Counted from the first letter of the stretch, positions 9,517 through 19,798 are shown. The stretch: DNA of 60,036 nucleotides from an uncultured Aquimarina sp. (GCA_947498595.1 CANMKX010000024.1:1-60036); one strand, 5' to 3'. Translations and numbers: made by a program. The notes: generated from the sequence alone by a model not told the origin.

Positions 9517-11115
9517 ATGCCTAGTGACTGTATTCCGTTCAGAGATACAAATTATTTTTCATCATTGATATGTGATTATTTAGACCAACGCACTGATCTA
9601 GATACTCTTTATAATCGTTTTCCTTCAAAGGAAAATTTTTTACCTCAAATAGAAGAAAAGAGAGAGGAATTTCCTGAAAAACATAGAAAAGTATTAGTTG
9701 AAGTACTAAAGGAACAATATAAAATGTTGAGTGTTTCAGAAATAACTGAAGCGAATATAGCGCTATTAGCTAAAGAAACAACATTTACGATTACAACAGG
9801 ACATCAATTAAACTTATTTACAGGACCTCTTTACTTTTTATATAAGATAGTCTCAGCTATTAATTTATCTGATAGATTAAAAAAAGAACATCCAGGATAT
9901 GATTTTGTTCCGGTATATTGGATGGCTACAGAAGATCATGATTTTGATGAGATTAATTATTTTAATCTTAAAGGGAAAAAAGTACAATGGAATCGTGAAG
10001 ATGGAGGAGCTGTTGGACGTTTTAATACTAACGGATTAGATAAAGTTTTAGAGATTTTTGCAGCCGAGATAGGAGTAGGAAAGAATGCGTTAGAATTAAA
10101 AAAGCTTTTTGAAGAAGCATATATAAAACATGAAAATTTAGCAGATGCTACGAGATATTTAGCTAATGAGTTATTTAAAGAATATGGATTAGTTATTATC
10201 GATGCTGATCAACATGATTTAAAGAAATTGTTTGTTCCTATTATGGAACGAGAACTTAAAGAAGAAGTAGCATATAAAAATGTAATTCCAGCAACAGAAA
10301 AATTAACGTCTTTAGGATATAAAGTACAGGTGAATCCAAGGGAAATTAACTTGTTTTACTTAGGAGATGATATAAGAGAACGTATTATAAATGTTGAAGG
10401 GAAATACCAAGTTAACGGAACTGATATTGCTTGGGATACGCAAGAATTGTTATTAAAAGAACTCAATCAATATCCCGAAAGGTTTAGTCCTAATGTAATG
10501 ATGAGGCCTTTATATCAAGAAGTTATTTTGCCAAATCTTTGTTATATCGGCGGAGGTGGCGAATTGGCATATTGGTTTGAGTTGAAAAAATATTTTGAAG
10601 CTGTAAATATTACTTTTCCAATATTGTTATTGCGAAATTCTGTGTTGGTGCAATCAAAAAAACAAGCAGAGAAACTAGCCAAATTAACTGTTAAAAAAGA
10701 AGATATATTCTTAAAACAACATGAGTTAATTAACCGTAAAGTAAGAGAGATTTCTAATATAGATATTAATTTTGAACCTCAACGTAAACATTTACAAGAA
10801 CAGTTTAAAGAAATGTTTGCATTAGCAGAACAAACGGATATAACTTTCTTAAATGCAGTAAAAGCTCAAGAAATAAAACAATTGAAAGGGTTGGATATGT
10901 TAGAAAAGAGATTGTTGAAAGCTCAGAAATATAAGTTGAGCGATCAGGTTTCTAGAATTACTTCAATTCAAAATGAATTATTTCCTAATTATAGTTTACA
11001 AGAAAGAAATTTAAATTTTTCAGAATTATATGTAGAACATGGAAAAGAATTGATACCAGAACTGATAGATCATTTAGAACCATTAAAAGGAGAGTTTCTT
11101 ATTTTAACAAAGTAA
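9517..11115 (+). CDS. bshC: Bacillithiol biosynthesis cysteine-adding enzyme BshC
   Basis: Adds cysteine to glucosaminyl-malate in the last step of bacillithiol synthesis, a low-molecular-weight thiol. About 532 aa from the ATG at 9517, which gives the usual BshC start (MPSDCIPFRDTNYFS); an upstream GTG at 9475 in the same frame would add 14 residues without family character. Family segments seen: TTGHQLNLFTGPLYFLYK, PVYWMATEDHDFDEINY, PNLCYIGGGGELAYWFELK and the C-terminal coiled coil. The other bsh genes are not in the window. It stands alone, with its own terminator. The cell therefore probably uses bacillithiol, which is relevant to the glutaredoxin/thioredoxin reductase fusion at 58 kb. 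Confidence 0.95.
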   Translation: MPSDCIPFRDTNYFSSLICDYLDQRTDLDTLYNRFPSKENFLPQIEEKREEFPEKHRKVLVEVLKEQYKMLSVSEITEANIALLAKETTFTITTGHQLNLFTGPLYFLYKIVSAINLSDRLKKEHPGYDFVPVYWMATEDHDFDEINYFNLKGKKVQWNREDGGAVGRFNTNGLDKVLEIFAAEIGVGKNALELKKLFEEAYIKHENLADATRYLANELFKEYGLVIIDADQHDLKKLFVPIMERELKEEVAYKNVIPATEKLTSLGYKVQVNPREINLFYLGDDIRERIINVEGKYQVNGTDIAWDTQELLLKELNQYPERFSPNVMMRPLYQEVILPNLCYIGGGGELAYWFELKKYFEAVNITFPILLLRNSVLVQSKKQAEKLAKLTVKKEDIFLKQHELINRKVREISNIDINFEPQRKHLQEQFKEMFALAEQTDITFLNAVKAQEIKQLKGLDMLEKRLLKAQKYKLSDQVSRITSIQNELFPNYSLQERNLNFSELYVEHGKELIPELIDHLEPLKGEFLILTK

Positions 11116-11140
11116 AAGAGATTATAATATATAATAATTA

Positions 11141-11179
11141 AAGAGCCATAATACCAATTAGTATTATGGCTCTTCGTAT
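11141..11179 (+). terminator. bshC terminator
   Basis: Perfect stem AAGAGCCATAATAC / GTATTATGGCTCTT with a 6 nt loop, followed by a T-rich tail. The ATG at 11166 falls inside this hairpin, which argues that the next gene starts later, at 11196. Confidence 0.85.
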
Positions 11180-11195
11180 TTTTAAAATAAAAAAT

Positions 11196-11597
11196 ATGAA
11201 TATAACATTAGCACAGGCAGAAAAAGTAATCAAACTAGCAAAAGAGAAAGCGATAGAGATGGATACACAAATGGATATTGCTATAGTAGATGCAGGAACA
11301 AATCTTGTTGCATTTATTAGAATGGATAATGCTTGGATAGGTTCTATAGATATTGCGATGAAAAAAGCGAAAACAGCTGCCGCTTTTCATAAAGATACTG
11401 GGATATTGGGCGAATTATCGCAACCCGGAGGACCTTTATATAATATAGAACATTCTAATAATGGATTGATTACTTTTCCAAGGGGAGTTCCTATTAAAAA
11501 TAAAGAAGGAATTGTAATAGGTGCAATAGGAGTGAGCGGAAGTTCTATTGAGAATGATCAGTTAGTTGCTAAAGCAGGAGTAAAAGGTGTTTTATAG
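11196..11597 (+). CDS. GlcG/HbpS-like heme-binding family protein
   Basis: Small soluble protein of the GlcG/HbpS family (DUF336), about 133 aa. The fold is recognised from [17 protein letters not shown] at the start, [19 protein letters not shown] and [19 protein letters not shown] segments in the middle, and the C-terminal [19 protein letters not shown] turn. Members bind heme or small ligands, or serve as accessory subunits; the actual role here is unknown. The start at 11196 is preferred because an upstream in-frame ATG (11166) is part of the bshC terminator stem. It has no operon partner: 125 bp separate it from the protease gene downstream. Confidence 0.85.
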   Translation: MNITLAQAEKVIKLAKEKAIEMDTQMDIAIVDAGTNLVAFIRMDNAWIGSIDIAMKKAKTAAAFHKDTGILGELSQPGGPLYNIEHSNNGLITFPRGVPIKNKEGIVIGAIGVSGSSIENDQLVAKAGVKGVL

Positions 11598-11722
11598 AAA
11601 AATACATGTTAAATTCATTAAGATATAATTAGTATTTTATTTAGAAAAGTTTAAGAAAGAGGAGATACTAAAACGAAACGAATCATAGTTCTTGTTCAGT
11701 AACATTGTAACTAAATTTAACT

Positions 11723-14614
11723 ATGAAAAACATTAACCTAGTAGAATACACCCCAAGGTATTCTACACGAGTAGGAAGGCGTCACATTCCTACTACAGCT
11801 ATGATTACAGTATTTATTTTATTCCTAAATTTTATAGGATACGCTCAAGTTAACACAACTCCATTTTTAATTAGTAGTGAAGAAGATTTTAGCGAACGCC
11901 TTTTCAACAGAAAAAATAACATAATAGATTTATACCTAACAGATACAGAAGTTATCGAAGGAAAAGTGAATTTTCAAGAAGGGACTGTAGATAATTATAG
12001 AATAATAGGAGAAGTATTAAATACTGAGGATGGAAAACTATCAAGCTTTAATTTTGTTAAAGAAAATGATGTGATTTCAGGAACCATAATACTTAAAAGT
12101 GAAGAGAAGGCATATAAATATTATATAGATGATACAGCGAACGTATATGTAGAAGAAACTAGTATACATAATGTTTTATGTGTATCATATGAATTAGAAA
12201 CTGAAACGAATGCTGCAGAAACATCAAATTCTTCTAGCGTTATGCAAGTGCCAATATTAGAAAGTAATCCAGGAGCTCCAGGAACAATATACCTAGACTT
12301 TGATGGAGAACTAGTAGAAAATACATTTTGGGCTTCTGGTGGAGATATAAATGCATTGCCTACAAATTATAGTGATGAAAAAATCACAAATATTTGGCGT
12401 ATTATGGTTGAAGATTTTAAACCTTTTAACTTTAACATAACAACCAATAGAACTATTTTTGACGCAGCTCCTGTAAACAGAAGAATGATGGTTATTTTTA
12501 CACCTACTACAGATGCAGCTCCAGGAACTGGAGGTGTCGCTTTATTAAGATCATTTGCATCTAATACAGATGAACCTTGTTGGGCTTTTAATAGTCAAAC
12601 TAGAGCAGCAGGAGAAACAGGTTCTCATGAGGTAGGACATACGTTAGGTTTAGATCATGATGGACATCCCGCGGCAGGTGATTATTATAGAGGCCATGGA
12701 GAATGGAGTCCTATAATGGGATGGAGTGCAAATAGGACATTAGGGCATTGGAGTATGGGAGAATATCCAGGAGCAACAAATCAAGAAGATGATATTTCAA
12801 TTATTACTGAAAATAGTAATGGAGTAGGTTATAAAGTGGATGATCATGGAGATATAATCACTGCTGCGAGCTTATTGATTACGAACGCAGATGGAACTGT
12901 AAATGCAAGTCAAAATACAGGACTTATTGAAAGGAGAGAAGATAAAGATGTGTATTCTTTTGTAACACAAGGAGGACAAGTAACTTTAGAAGTTCAACCA
13001 GATCCTTATTATCCTAATTTAAATATTCAAGCAAGGATATTAAATGGATTAGGAGAGGAGATGGCAATTTCAAGTCCTGAAATAGATTTATCAGCAGCAA
13101 TTAGTACAAATTTAGCTGAAGGAACGTATTTTATTGAAATAGATGGAGTAGGAGAAGGAGACTTAAATTCAGGATATTCGGATTATTCATCTATAGGAGA
13201 ATATAGTATTTCGGGGAATTATCCATTAGGAGATAACAATCAACCACCAATTTCTAACTTTGAAGCAACAATACTTTGTGGAGAAGCAGTATTTGTAAAT
13301 ACATCAATAAATACAGTTGATACTTATTTATGGGATTTTGGAGATGGAGCTACTTCAACAGAACAAAGTCCAACACATAATTATGCAGCAGATGGAACAT
13401 ATACCGTTAGTTTGACTACAACAAACGGAGTAGGAACAGATACCAATGTTAAAAATGACTTTGTAGTTGTTGCAACACCTTCACTTCCAACAGCAATGAA
13501 CATCGATGTTTGTAATGGAATCTCTACGAGTGTAGTTTTAGAAGGAAGTAATGGTTATGTATGGTATGATCAAGAAACTGGAGGGAATTTATTAGGTACA
13601 GGTAATGCTTTTCACACACCAGCTATTACAGCAAATACAACATATTATGTTGCAGGAACTCTAGATGAGATTTCTGTAGAAAATGTAGGAATAGAAGAAA
13701 TTGATCAATCTAGAGGAACAATACATGGAGGAGGTCAATATTTGATCTTTGATGTAGAAGAAACTACTTTATTGAGAAGAGCTAGAGTGTATGCAGAAGA
13801 ATCAAAAGAAAGAACTTTACAATTAAGAAGTAGCACTGGAACTGTACTTACATCTAAAACTATTTTTATAGAAGCAGGAGAACATATAATAGATATAAAT
13901 ATAGAATTACCAATAGGAGAGAATTTACAAATAGGATTTCCTACTGGATCTGATTTATTTAGAAATAATCAAGGAGTAAGCTATCCTTATCAAGTTAACG
14001 ATGTAGTTGAAATAAAGAGAAGTTCTGCACCTACTAATTCGCAACAATTTTACTATTTCTTATATAATTGGGAAGTATCAACATTAGGAGGATGTAAAAC
14101 AGAAACAAGAACTCCAATTACATTGAATGTTGTAGATGCACCTAGTCAACCAGTAATTACGTATAATAGTAATTTAGACGAATTAACTACAAGTGCTGGA
14201 TATCAAAATTACCAATGGTATCATAATGGAGCAGTAATTAATGGCGCTAATACTTCAAGTCATATTGCTACAGAAACAGGAAGATATACAGTAAGTGTAT
14301 ATAACGGAATTCCATGTGAAATATTTTCTGAAGAAACTATTGTAGGAACTTTAGGAATAGAAGAATTAGTAGCTAATGAAAAAGAAATAATATTATATCC
14401 AAATCCAGTTGAAGAAGTATTAAACATAAGAGGAGGAAATATTGTAGGTAATATTAGTGAGGTTAAAATAACAAATATGTTAGGACAAACAGTCTTGAAT
14501 TATACAGGAGAAAGTTTAGAAGAAACATATGATACATCATCATTAAATGATGGGATGTACTTTTTTATAATAGACAATACCGTAGTGAAGCGTTTTGTTA
14601 AAAAAGGAAAATAA
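11723..14614 (+). CDS. Secreted metzincin protease with PKD domain and T9SS signal
   Basis: Exported zinc metalloprotease, 963 aa. An N-terminal signal sequence ends near residue 42 (FLNFIGYAQ). The catalytic domain shows the metzincin motif HEVGHTLGLDH (H302, E303, H306, H312) and a likely Met-turn at WSPIMGWS. After it come a pre-peptidase C-terminal-like beta segment (about 390-500), a PKD domain (WDFGDGATSTEQSPTHNY, about 525-580), an Ig-like segment (YVWYDQETGGNLLGTG) and a type A T9SS sorting domain over the last 75 residues (ILYPNPVEEVLNI to the basic end). It should be carried across the outer membrane by the type IX system and be released or surface-attached. The 125 bp upstream show no certain promoter; a terminator follows. 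Confidence 0.92.
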   Translation: MKNINLVEYTPRYSTRVGRRHIPTTAMITVFILFLNFIGYAQVNTTPFLISSEEDFSERLFNRKNNIIDLYLTDTEVIEGKVNFQEGTVDNYRIIGEVLNTEDGKLSSFNFVKENDVISGTIILKSEEKAYKYYIDDTANVYVEETSIHNVLCVSYELETETNAAETSNSSSVMQVPILESNPGAPGTIYLDFDGELVENTFWASGGDINALPTNYSDEKITNIWRIMVEDFKPFNFNITTNRTIFDAAPVNRRMMVIFTPTTDAAPGTGGVALLRSFASNTDEPCWAFNSQTRAAGETGSHEVGHTLGLDHDGHPAAGDYYRGHGEWSPIMGWSANRTLGHWSMGEYPGATNQEDDISIITENSNGVGYKVDDHGDIITAASLLITNADGTVNASQNTGLIERREDKDVYSFVTQGGQVTLEVQPDPYYPNLNIQARILNGLGEEMAISSPEIDLSAAISTNLAEGTYFIEIDGVGEGDLNSGYSDYSSIGEYSISGNYPLGDNNQPPISNFEATILCGEAVFVNTSINTVDTYLWDFGDGATSTEQSPTHNYAADGTYTVSLTTTNGVGTDTNVKNDFVVVATPSLPTAMNIDVCNGISTSVVLEGSNGYVWYDQETGGNLLGTGNAFHTPAITANTTYYVAGTLDEISVENVGIEEIDQSRGTIHGGGQYLIFDVEETTLLRRARVYAEESKERTLQLRSSTGTVLTSKTIFIEAGEHIIDINIELPIGENLQIGFPTGSDLFRNNQGVSYPYQVNDVVEIKRSSAPTNSQQFYYFLYNWEVSTLGGCKTETRTPITLNVVDAPSQPVITYNSNLDELTTSAGYQNYQWYHNGAVINGANTSSHIATETGRYTVSVYNGIPCEIFSEETIVGTLGIEELVANEKEIILYPNPVEEVLNIRGGNIVGNISEVKITNMLGQTVLNYTGESLEETYDTSSLNDGMYFFIIDNTVVKRFVKKGK

Positions 14615-14630
14615 TTAAATAAAAAAAATG

Positions 14631-14667
14631 AAAAAGAGCAGTTAATTAAGTTTGACTGCTTTTTTTG
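14631..14667 (+). terminator. Metzincin protease terminator
   Basis: AGCAGT / ACTGCT stem flanked by A5 on the left and T7 on the right, 22 bp after the stop codon. Confidence 0.8.
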
Positions 14668-14802
14668 TTTACACATTAAATGATAACAGCTATATAGTAT
14701 ACTATTTATAAAGAATACGAAAAGTTAAGTTAAGTAATGTTTAAGATTTGATTTGGATAGAAATGTTTAAAAAAACCTTAAAAAAATATACCAATAGGAT
14801 TT

Positions 14803-14830
14803 TTGAGTTTTCAATTAAATATTATTTTTG
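14803..14830 (+). promoter_or_regulatory. guaA promoter, apparently leaderless
   Basis: A TTG at 14803-14805 and TATTTTTG at 14823-14830 are 17 bp apart, fitting the Bacteroidota promoter TTTG-N17..21-TAnnTTTG. The -7 box ends only 3 bp before the guaA ATG, so transcription should begin at or next to the start codon. Confidence 0.6.
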
Positions 14831-14833
14831 CTT

Positions 14834-16363
14834 ATGCAAAACAACGTACTAATTCTCGACTTTGGATCTCAATATACACAACTTATAGCAAGACGTGTTC
14901 GTGAGCTTAATATTTATTGTGAAATCCATCCATATCACAAAATTCCAGAAAATGTAGCAGATTTTAAAGCTGTAATCCTTTCAGGATCTCCGTTTTCTGT
15001 TAGAGCAGAGGATGCACCACATCCAGATTTATCAAATATAAGAGGAAAAAAACCATTATTAGCGGTTTGTTATGGAGCACAATATCTAGCACATTTTAGT
15101 GGAGGAGAAGTAGCTCCATCTAATACTAGAGAATATGGTAGAGCAAATTTATCATTTGTTAAGAAAGAGGAATTGTTTTTTGAAAAAATTACAGAAGGAT
15201 CACAAGTATGGATGAGTCATAGTGATACGATAAAATCATTGCCTACAAATGCTGTTAAATTAGCGAGTACTCATGATGTAGAAAATGCAGCATATAAAAT
15301 AGAAGGAGAAGATACATATGCTATTCAGTTTCATCCAGAAGTATACCATTCTACAGACGGAAAACAATTGCTAGAAAATTTTTTAATAAAAATAGGAAAA
15401 GTAGTTCCTAATTGGACACCCGATTCTTTTGTAGAAACTACAGTGCAAGGATTGAAAGAAAAAATAGGAAATGATAAGGTCATCTTAGGATTGAGTGGAG
15501 GTGTTGATTCAACAGTTGCAGCTATTTTATTACATAAAGCAATAGGACAGAATTTACATTGTATTTTTGTGAATAATGGATTGCTTAGAAAGAATGAATA
15601 TGAAGGCGTTTTAAAGCAATATGAAGGCATGGGACTTAATGTTAAAGGAGTCGATGCTTCGGCACGCTTTTTGGATGCCTTGGCAGGAGAAAGTGACCCA
15701 GAGAGGAAACGTAAAATCATTGGAGGTGTTTTTATAGACGTATTTGATGATGAGTCTAATAAAATTACAGATGCAAAGTGGTTAGCACAAGGAACTATTT
15801 ATCCTGATGTGATAGAATCAGTGTCTGTAAATGGACCATCAGTAACCATAAAATCTCATCATAACGTAGGAGGATTGCCTGATTATATGAAATTACAAGT
15901 TGTGGAGCCTTTGAGAATGTTGTTTAAAGACGAAGTAAGACGTGTAGGAGCTTCTATGGGGATCGATGCAGAGTTGTTAGGAAGGCATCCATTTCCTGGT
16001 CCAGGATTAGCAATCCGTATTTTAGGGGATATCACTTCAGAAAAAGTTAGTATCTTACAAGATGTTGACGCTATATTTATAGAAGGACTAAAAGAGCATG
16101 GATTATATAATAAAGTATGGCAAGCTGGAGCAATCCTATTACCCGTTAATAGTGTTGGTGTAATGGGAGATGAACGTACTTATGAAAAATGTGTAGCGTT
16201 AAGAGCAGTAGAAAGTACTGACGGAATGACTGCAGATTGGGTAAATTTACCTTATGAGTTTTTACAGAAGATATCAAATGATATAATAAATAAGGTTAAA
16301 GGCGTTAATAGAGTAGTGTATGATATTAGTTCTAAGCCACCTGCAACTATTGAATGGGAGTAA
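14834..16363 (+). CDS. guaA: GMP synthase (glutamine-hydrolysing)
   Basis: Converts XMP to GMP with ATP and glutamine, the last step of guanine nucleotide synthesis. 509 aa from the ATG at 14834; a TTG two codons earlier is the less likely start. Domains: class I glutamine amidotransferase (about 1-190) with nucleophile Cys in [11 protein letters not shown] and the His/Glu pair in [12 protein letters not shown] pyrophosphatase with P-loop [11 protein letters not shown] (about 215-225); and a C-terminal dimerisation domain ending in KPPATIEWE, the standard GuaA tail. First gene of a five-gene operon; the LysM fusion gene follows after 48 bp. Confidence 0.97.
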   Translation: MQNNVLILDFGSQYTQLIARRVRELNIYCEIHPYHKIPENVADFKAVILSGSPFSVRAEDAPHPDLSNIRGKKPLLAVCYGAQYLAHFSGGEVAPSNTREYGRANLSFVKKEELFFEKITEGSQVWMSHSDTIKSLPTNAVKLASTHDVENAAYKIEGEDTYAIQFHPEVYHSTDGKQLLENFLIKIGKVVPNWTPDSFVETTVQGLKEKIGNDKVILGLSGGVDSTVAAILLHKAIGQNLHCIFVNNGLLRKNEYEGVLKQYEGMGLNVKGVDASARFLDALAGESDPERKRKIIGGVFIDVFDDESNKITDAKWLAQGTIYPDVIESVSVNGPSVTIKSHHNVGGLPDYMKLQVVEPLRMLFKDEVRRVGASMGIDAELLGRHPFPGPGLAIRILGDITSEKVSILQDVDAIFIEGLKEHGLYNKVWQAGAILLPVNSVGVMGDERTYEKCVALRAVESTDGMTADWVNLPYEFLQKISNDIINKVKGVNRVVYDISSKPPATIEWE

Positions 16364-16411
16364 AACGCTTTAGGAAATAACATTCAGATAATCAATAATA
16401 AAACTATAAGA

Positions 16412-18535
16412 ATGAAGAGATTTTTTGTATTCTTCTTACTTTATATAAGTATGACAATGGCTTTGCATGCCATTCAACAACAATATAAAAGTCATAAGGT
16501 TGAACAAGGAGAAACTGTATATAGTATAGCCAAGAAATATAGCATAACACCAGAAGCTATATATGCAATTAATCCTACTGCAAAAGAAGGAATCCAGATA
16601 GGAGTTGTTTTGGCAATTCCTGTGACTCAAAATTATATTGACGAACAAAATGCTCAATATAAAATGCATACAGTTGTAGACGATGATACAGTATATAATA
16701 TTGCAAGAAAGTACAATACGACTCCAGAATATATCTATGAACTTAATCCAAATGCTAGACAAGGAATTAAGTTAGGTCAGGAGTTACGAATTGCAAAGAT
16801 AACTGTAGAAGAGCAAGTAAAAGATCAAGTAGATACTGTTATAGAGAGTTTTAATATAGAACCTGAATTTAAAATTCATAAAGTTAAACGAAAAGAAACC
16901 TTATATAGTATAGCAAAACAATACGGAGTAACGGTTGATGATATCAAAAAATATAATAAAGAATTATATTCAAGAGATGTTAGAAAAAGAGAAAAGATAA
17001 GAATACCTATTCTTAAAGAAAAAATAGAAGAAACAGTTGATACTCCAATAGTTGATGAGGTAGCTACATATACACAGTATATAGTGAAACCTAAAGAAAC
17101 TAAATTTAGTATTGCTAGAAAGCACGGAATTACAATTCAAGAATTAGAACAGTTGAATCCAACAATGGAAGAAGTGCTTTCTATTGGAGCAGAAATAAAA
17201 GTTCCAACAGCAGTTTTTGTTGAGTATAGTGATGTTGTTGAAGAAGGGTTTGAGTTGTATCAAGTACCTCCAAAGGATACAATGTTTAGTTTATTGAGAA
17301 GATTAAATATCTCATCAGATTCTTTAATTAAAATGAATCCTTATTTGAGAGATGGATTGAAAGCAGGTATGATTTTAACAATACCATCTGCTGAAGACTC
17401 ATTAGTAGTTACGTTTGATGAAGATGAAAAAATTAATTTAGAAAATAAATTATATAATTTCAAAACAAAAAAAGTAGCAATAATGCTTCCTTTTGATATT
17501 TCAAATCTAAATATAGATGTTCCAGAAGAGACAGAAGCAGCGTTAAAAAATAAACGTAATTTAAGAATTGCTTTAGATTTTTATAGCGGAGCTTTGATTG
17601 CTATTGATTCAGCAAAGAGTAAAGGAATAAGTACTGAGATTAGTGTTTTTGATACTCGTAAGAATAATAATATAGCAGAAATCAAACGAATTATTGCAAA
17701 TAATAATTTTGACGAGTTTGACGCTGTAATTGGCCCATTATATCAAAAAAATGTTGAAATGGTAGCAGGAGAATTAAAACGATATGATATCCCTGTTATT
17801 TCACCAATAACAAAAAAAGAATCAAAATTATATAGTAATTTCTTTCAAGCTCGTCCAACAGATGTGATGTTGGAGGATAAAATGATCGAGTATGTCGAAA
17901 AAGATTCTACCGATAAGAACCTGATTATTATAACAGATTTAAAAAACAAAGAAATAAAAGAAAAGCTTAAGGCAAAATTTCCAAACGCCAAGGTTTTGAA
18001 AATGAGAGAAGGTGGTTTCTTATATGAGATAGACATTGTTAAAGTACTTGATAAAAGCAAACCTAACTGGGTGTTTTTAGAATCTAATAGTGTTGCTTCA
18101 GTAAGTAATGTAATTACTTACTTAAATGCAAGAGCAGAAACACACCAGATAACTTTGTTTACAACAGATAAAAACAAGGCATTTGACAACGATAATGTAA
18201 GTAATGAAGATTTGTTGAGATTACGTTTTCATTATCCTTCTGTAGAAAAAGAGTATAATGAAGATGCATTGAAAAATTTTATTACTAGATATAAGAAAGA
18301 AAATAATGGTATTGTACCGAATCAGTATGCTGTAAAAGGATTTGACATAACGTACGATATATTAATGAGATTGGGAACTGCAAACAACCTTTTTGAAGCA
18401 AGTATGCATGGAGGAACTACAGAGTACATAGAAAATAAATTTAATTATTCAAAAAAATTATTAGGAGGATATTACAATAAAGCTATGTATATTGTGAAAT
18501 ATGATGAAAATCTTAAATTAACAGTTGTAGAATAA
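16412..18535 (+). CDS. Five-LysM protein with periplasmic-binding-protein-like domain
   Basis: Exported protein of 707 aa that likely binds peptidoglycan. A signal peptide (about 1-20) is followed by five LysM units at roughly 26-70, 83-127, 150-197, 222-267 and 279-325; each has the pattern Y..VkxxeTxysIArkyxxtxexlxxlNP...gxxiG..l.iP. Residues about 350-700 resemble a leucine-binding-type periplasmic receptor (KVAIMLPFDI, FYSGALIAIDSAKSKGI, DAVIGPLYQKNVEMVA, PVISPITKKES), the LppC/LivJ kind of fold. No lipobox is present. This architecture is known in Bacteroidota but its role is not settled; a cell-wall sensor or peptidoglycan-synthase activator is possible. The OsmC gene follows after only 7 bp. 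Confidence 0.88.
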   Translation: MKRFFVFFLLYISMTMALHAIQQQYKSHKVEQGETVYSIAKKYSITPEAIYAINPTAKEGIQIGVVLAIPVTQNYIDEQNAQYKMHTVVDDDTVYNIARKYNTTPEYIYELNPNARQGIKLGQELRIAKITVEEQVKDQVDTVIESFNIEPEFKIHKVKRKETLYSIAKQYGVTVDDIKKYNKELYSRDVRKREKIRIPILKEKIEETVDTPIVDEVATYTQYIVKPKETKFSIARKHGITIQELEQLNPTMEEVLSIGAEIKVPTAVFVEYSDVVEEGFELYQVPPKDTMFSLLRRLNISSDSLIKMNPYLRDGLKAGMILTIPSAEDSLVVTFDEDEKINLENKLYNFKTKKVAIMLPFDISNLNIDVPEETEAALKNKRNLRIALDFYSGALIAIDSAKSKGISTEISVFDTRKNNNIAEIKRIIANNNFDEFDAVIGPLYQKNVEMVAGELKRYDIPVISPITKKESKLYSNFFQARPTDVMLEDKMIEYVEKDSTDKNLIIITDLKNKEIKEKLKAKFPNAKVLKMREGGFLYEIDIVKVLDKSKPNWVFLESNSVASVSNVITYLNARAETHQITLFTTDKNKAFDNDNVSNEDLLRLRFHYPSVEKEYNEDALKNFITRYKKENNGIVPNQYAVKGFDITYDILMRLGTANNLFEASMHGGTTEYIENKFNYSKKLLGGYYNKAMYIVKYDENLKLTVVE

Positions 18536-18542
18536 TAATAAG

Positions 18543-18944
18543 ATGATATCAAAAGTTGTATATCAAGGAGACCTTAGAACTAAATGTACACATATTAAAA
18601 GTGGAGATGCATATTTAACAGATGCGCCTGTTGATAATAATGGTAAAGGTGAAGCTTTTTCCCCTACAGATAGTGTTGCTACAGCATTAGCAAGTTGTAT
18701 GTTAACGATCATGGGAATAAAAGCAAAAGATATGCAACTTAATATGGGAGGTACCGAAGCCGTAGTTGTAAAAAAAATGGGAGTGAATCCTAGAAGAATC
18801 ACTTGTATTGAAATATCAATTGCATTGAAAATATCTACCAATGAAAAAAATAAAGCTATTCTGGAAAAAGCTGCAAGATCCTGCCCTGTCTTGCATAGTC
18901 TACATCCAGAAATAGAAAAGAAATTAACCTTTAATTGGCCATAG
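18543..18944 (+). CDS. OsmC family peroxiredoxin-like protein
   Basis: Thiol-dependent hydroperoxide reductase of the OsmC/Ohr superfamily, 133 aa, cytoplasmic. Both redox cysteines are in place: one in ATALASCMLTIMGI (about residue 58) and one in ARSCPVLHSLHPE (about residue 119). The remaining FSPTDSVATALASC segment is a family hallmark. It is closer to the YhfA/OsmC-like branch than to Ohr, judged only from the short sequence. Middle gene of the guaA operon; the next gene begins 11 bp after its stop. Confidence 0.9.
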   Translation: MISKVVYQGDLRTKCTHIKSGDAYLTDAPVDNNGKGEAFSPTDSVATALASCMLTIMGIKAKDMQLNMGGTEAVVVKKMGVNPRRITCIEISIALKISTNEKNKAILEKAARSCPVLHSLHPEIEKKLTFNWP

Positions 18945-18955
18945 TTATTACAATT

Positions 18956-19537
18956 ATGAATAGATTAATTATTGTACTTTTTGCTACCCTATTTATAAAT
19001 AAAGATTCTTATGAGAAGTTTTCGTATAGTGAAAAAAGTAAGTTAGAATGGAGTGATTTTAGAGGACAACCCGAAGAAAATAGTTCTCTGGCATTTGCAG
19101 CAGCAAGTGTTAATACAGGATTTACCTACCAATGGTCCTACAATAAAGAAAGTGAAGTTCCCTATTTTGAATACGAAGTAGATAGTTTTTGCTATCCATT
19201 ATTATCGTGGGTAAGAGAAGGTCAAAAAACAGATTACCTTTTAGCTCACGAACAATTACATTTTGATATTTCAGAATTACATGCGCGTATTATGCGGATG
19301 CGATTAAAGGAGTATAAAATTAAAAACGATAAAGATATAGGTGAAGTAGGAGAGGATTTGAAAAGAATGAATAAAGTAGTAGAACGTTTGAGAGCTAGTA
19401 TGCAAGAGCAATATGATGCTGAAACAGATCATTCTAAAAATGAAGTTCAACAAGAAAAATGGAATAAAAAAGTAAAACACTTATTGATCTATTATAAAGC
19501 CTACGAAAAGAAAAAAAAAACAAAAAAGTATAAATAA
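18956..19537 (+). CDS. DUF922-like putative zinc protease
   Basis: About 193 aa from the ATG at 18956; a TTG at 18935 inside the end of the OsmC gene is in frame but unlikely. A short hydrophobic N-terminus (LIIVLFATLFI) suggests export. LEWSDFRG near residue 30 and HEQLHFDISELHARIMR near 105 are the two landmarks of DUF922, a family predicted to be Zn-dependent proteases with an HExxH site (H-E-Q-L-H here). The C-terminal third is a lysine-rich helix. No biochemical role is known. Fourth gene of the guaA operon, with DUF3820 9 bp downstream. Confidence 0.8.
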   Translation: MNRLIIVLFATLFINKDSYEKFSYSEKSKLEWSDFRGQPEENSSLAFAAASVNTGFTYQWSYNKESEVPYFEYEVDSFCYPLLSWVREGQKTDYLLAHEQLHFDISELHARIMRMRLKEYKIKNDKDIGEVGEDLKRMNKVVERLRASMQEQYDAETDHSKNEVQQEKWNKKVKHLLIYYKAYEKKKKTKKYK

Positions 19538-19546
19538 AGTTTTTTA

Positions 19547-19771
19547 GTGGAGCATCAAGAGCAAAGGGAATTCCTGATTAAATTAGCAAAGACCAAAATG
19601 CCTTATGGAAAATATAAAGATAAATATTTAATAGACTTACCAGAGCATTATATCGTATGGTATCATCAAAAAGGCTTTCCTAAAGGTACAATAGGAAAAC
19701 AATTGCAAACTATTTACGAAATAAAAGTAAATGGATTAGAACATATTATTCGAAACATTCAACGAATGTAA
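19547..19771 (+). CDS. DUF3820 family protein
   Basis: A 74 aa protein with the DUF3820 core: MPYGKYKDKYLIDLPEHYIVWYHQKGFP. The family is small, soluble and of uncertain function; some members are annotated as quorum-sensing-regulated virulence factor-like, which should not be taken as evidence here. The start is a GTG at 19547, because there is no in-frame ATG upstream before a stop and the next Met is inside the conserved core. Last gene of the guaA operon. Confidence 0.8.
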   Translation: MEHQEQREFLIKLAKTKMPYGKYKDKYLIDLPEHYIVWYHQKGFPKGTIGKQLQTIYEIKVNGLEHIIRNIQRM

Positions 19772-19798
19772 TATAACAATCAAAAAACATAAAAATAT

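Noticed and set aside
15331..15720. Open frame of 129 codons on the minus strand inside guaA
   Set aside because: It lies wholly inside the conserved guaA sequence and its product has no family character.
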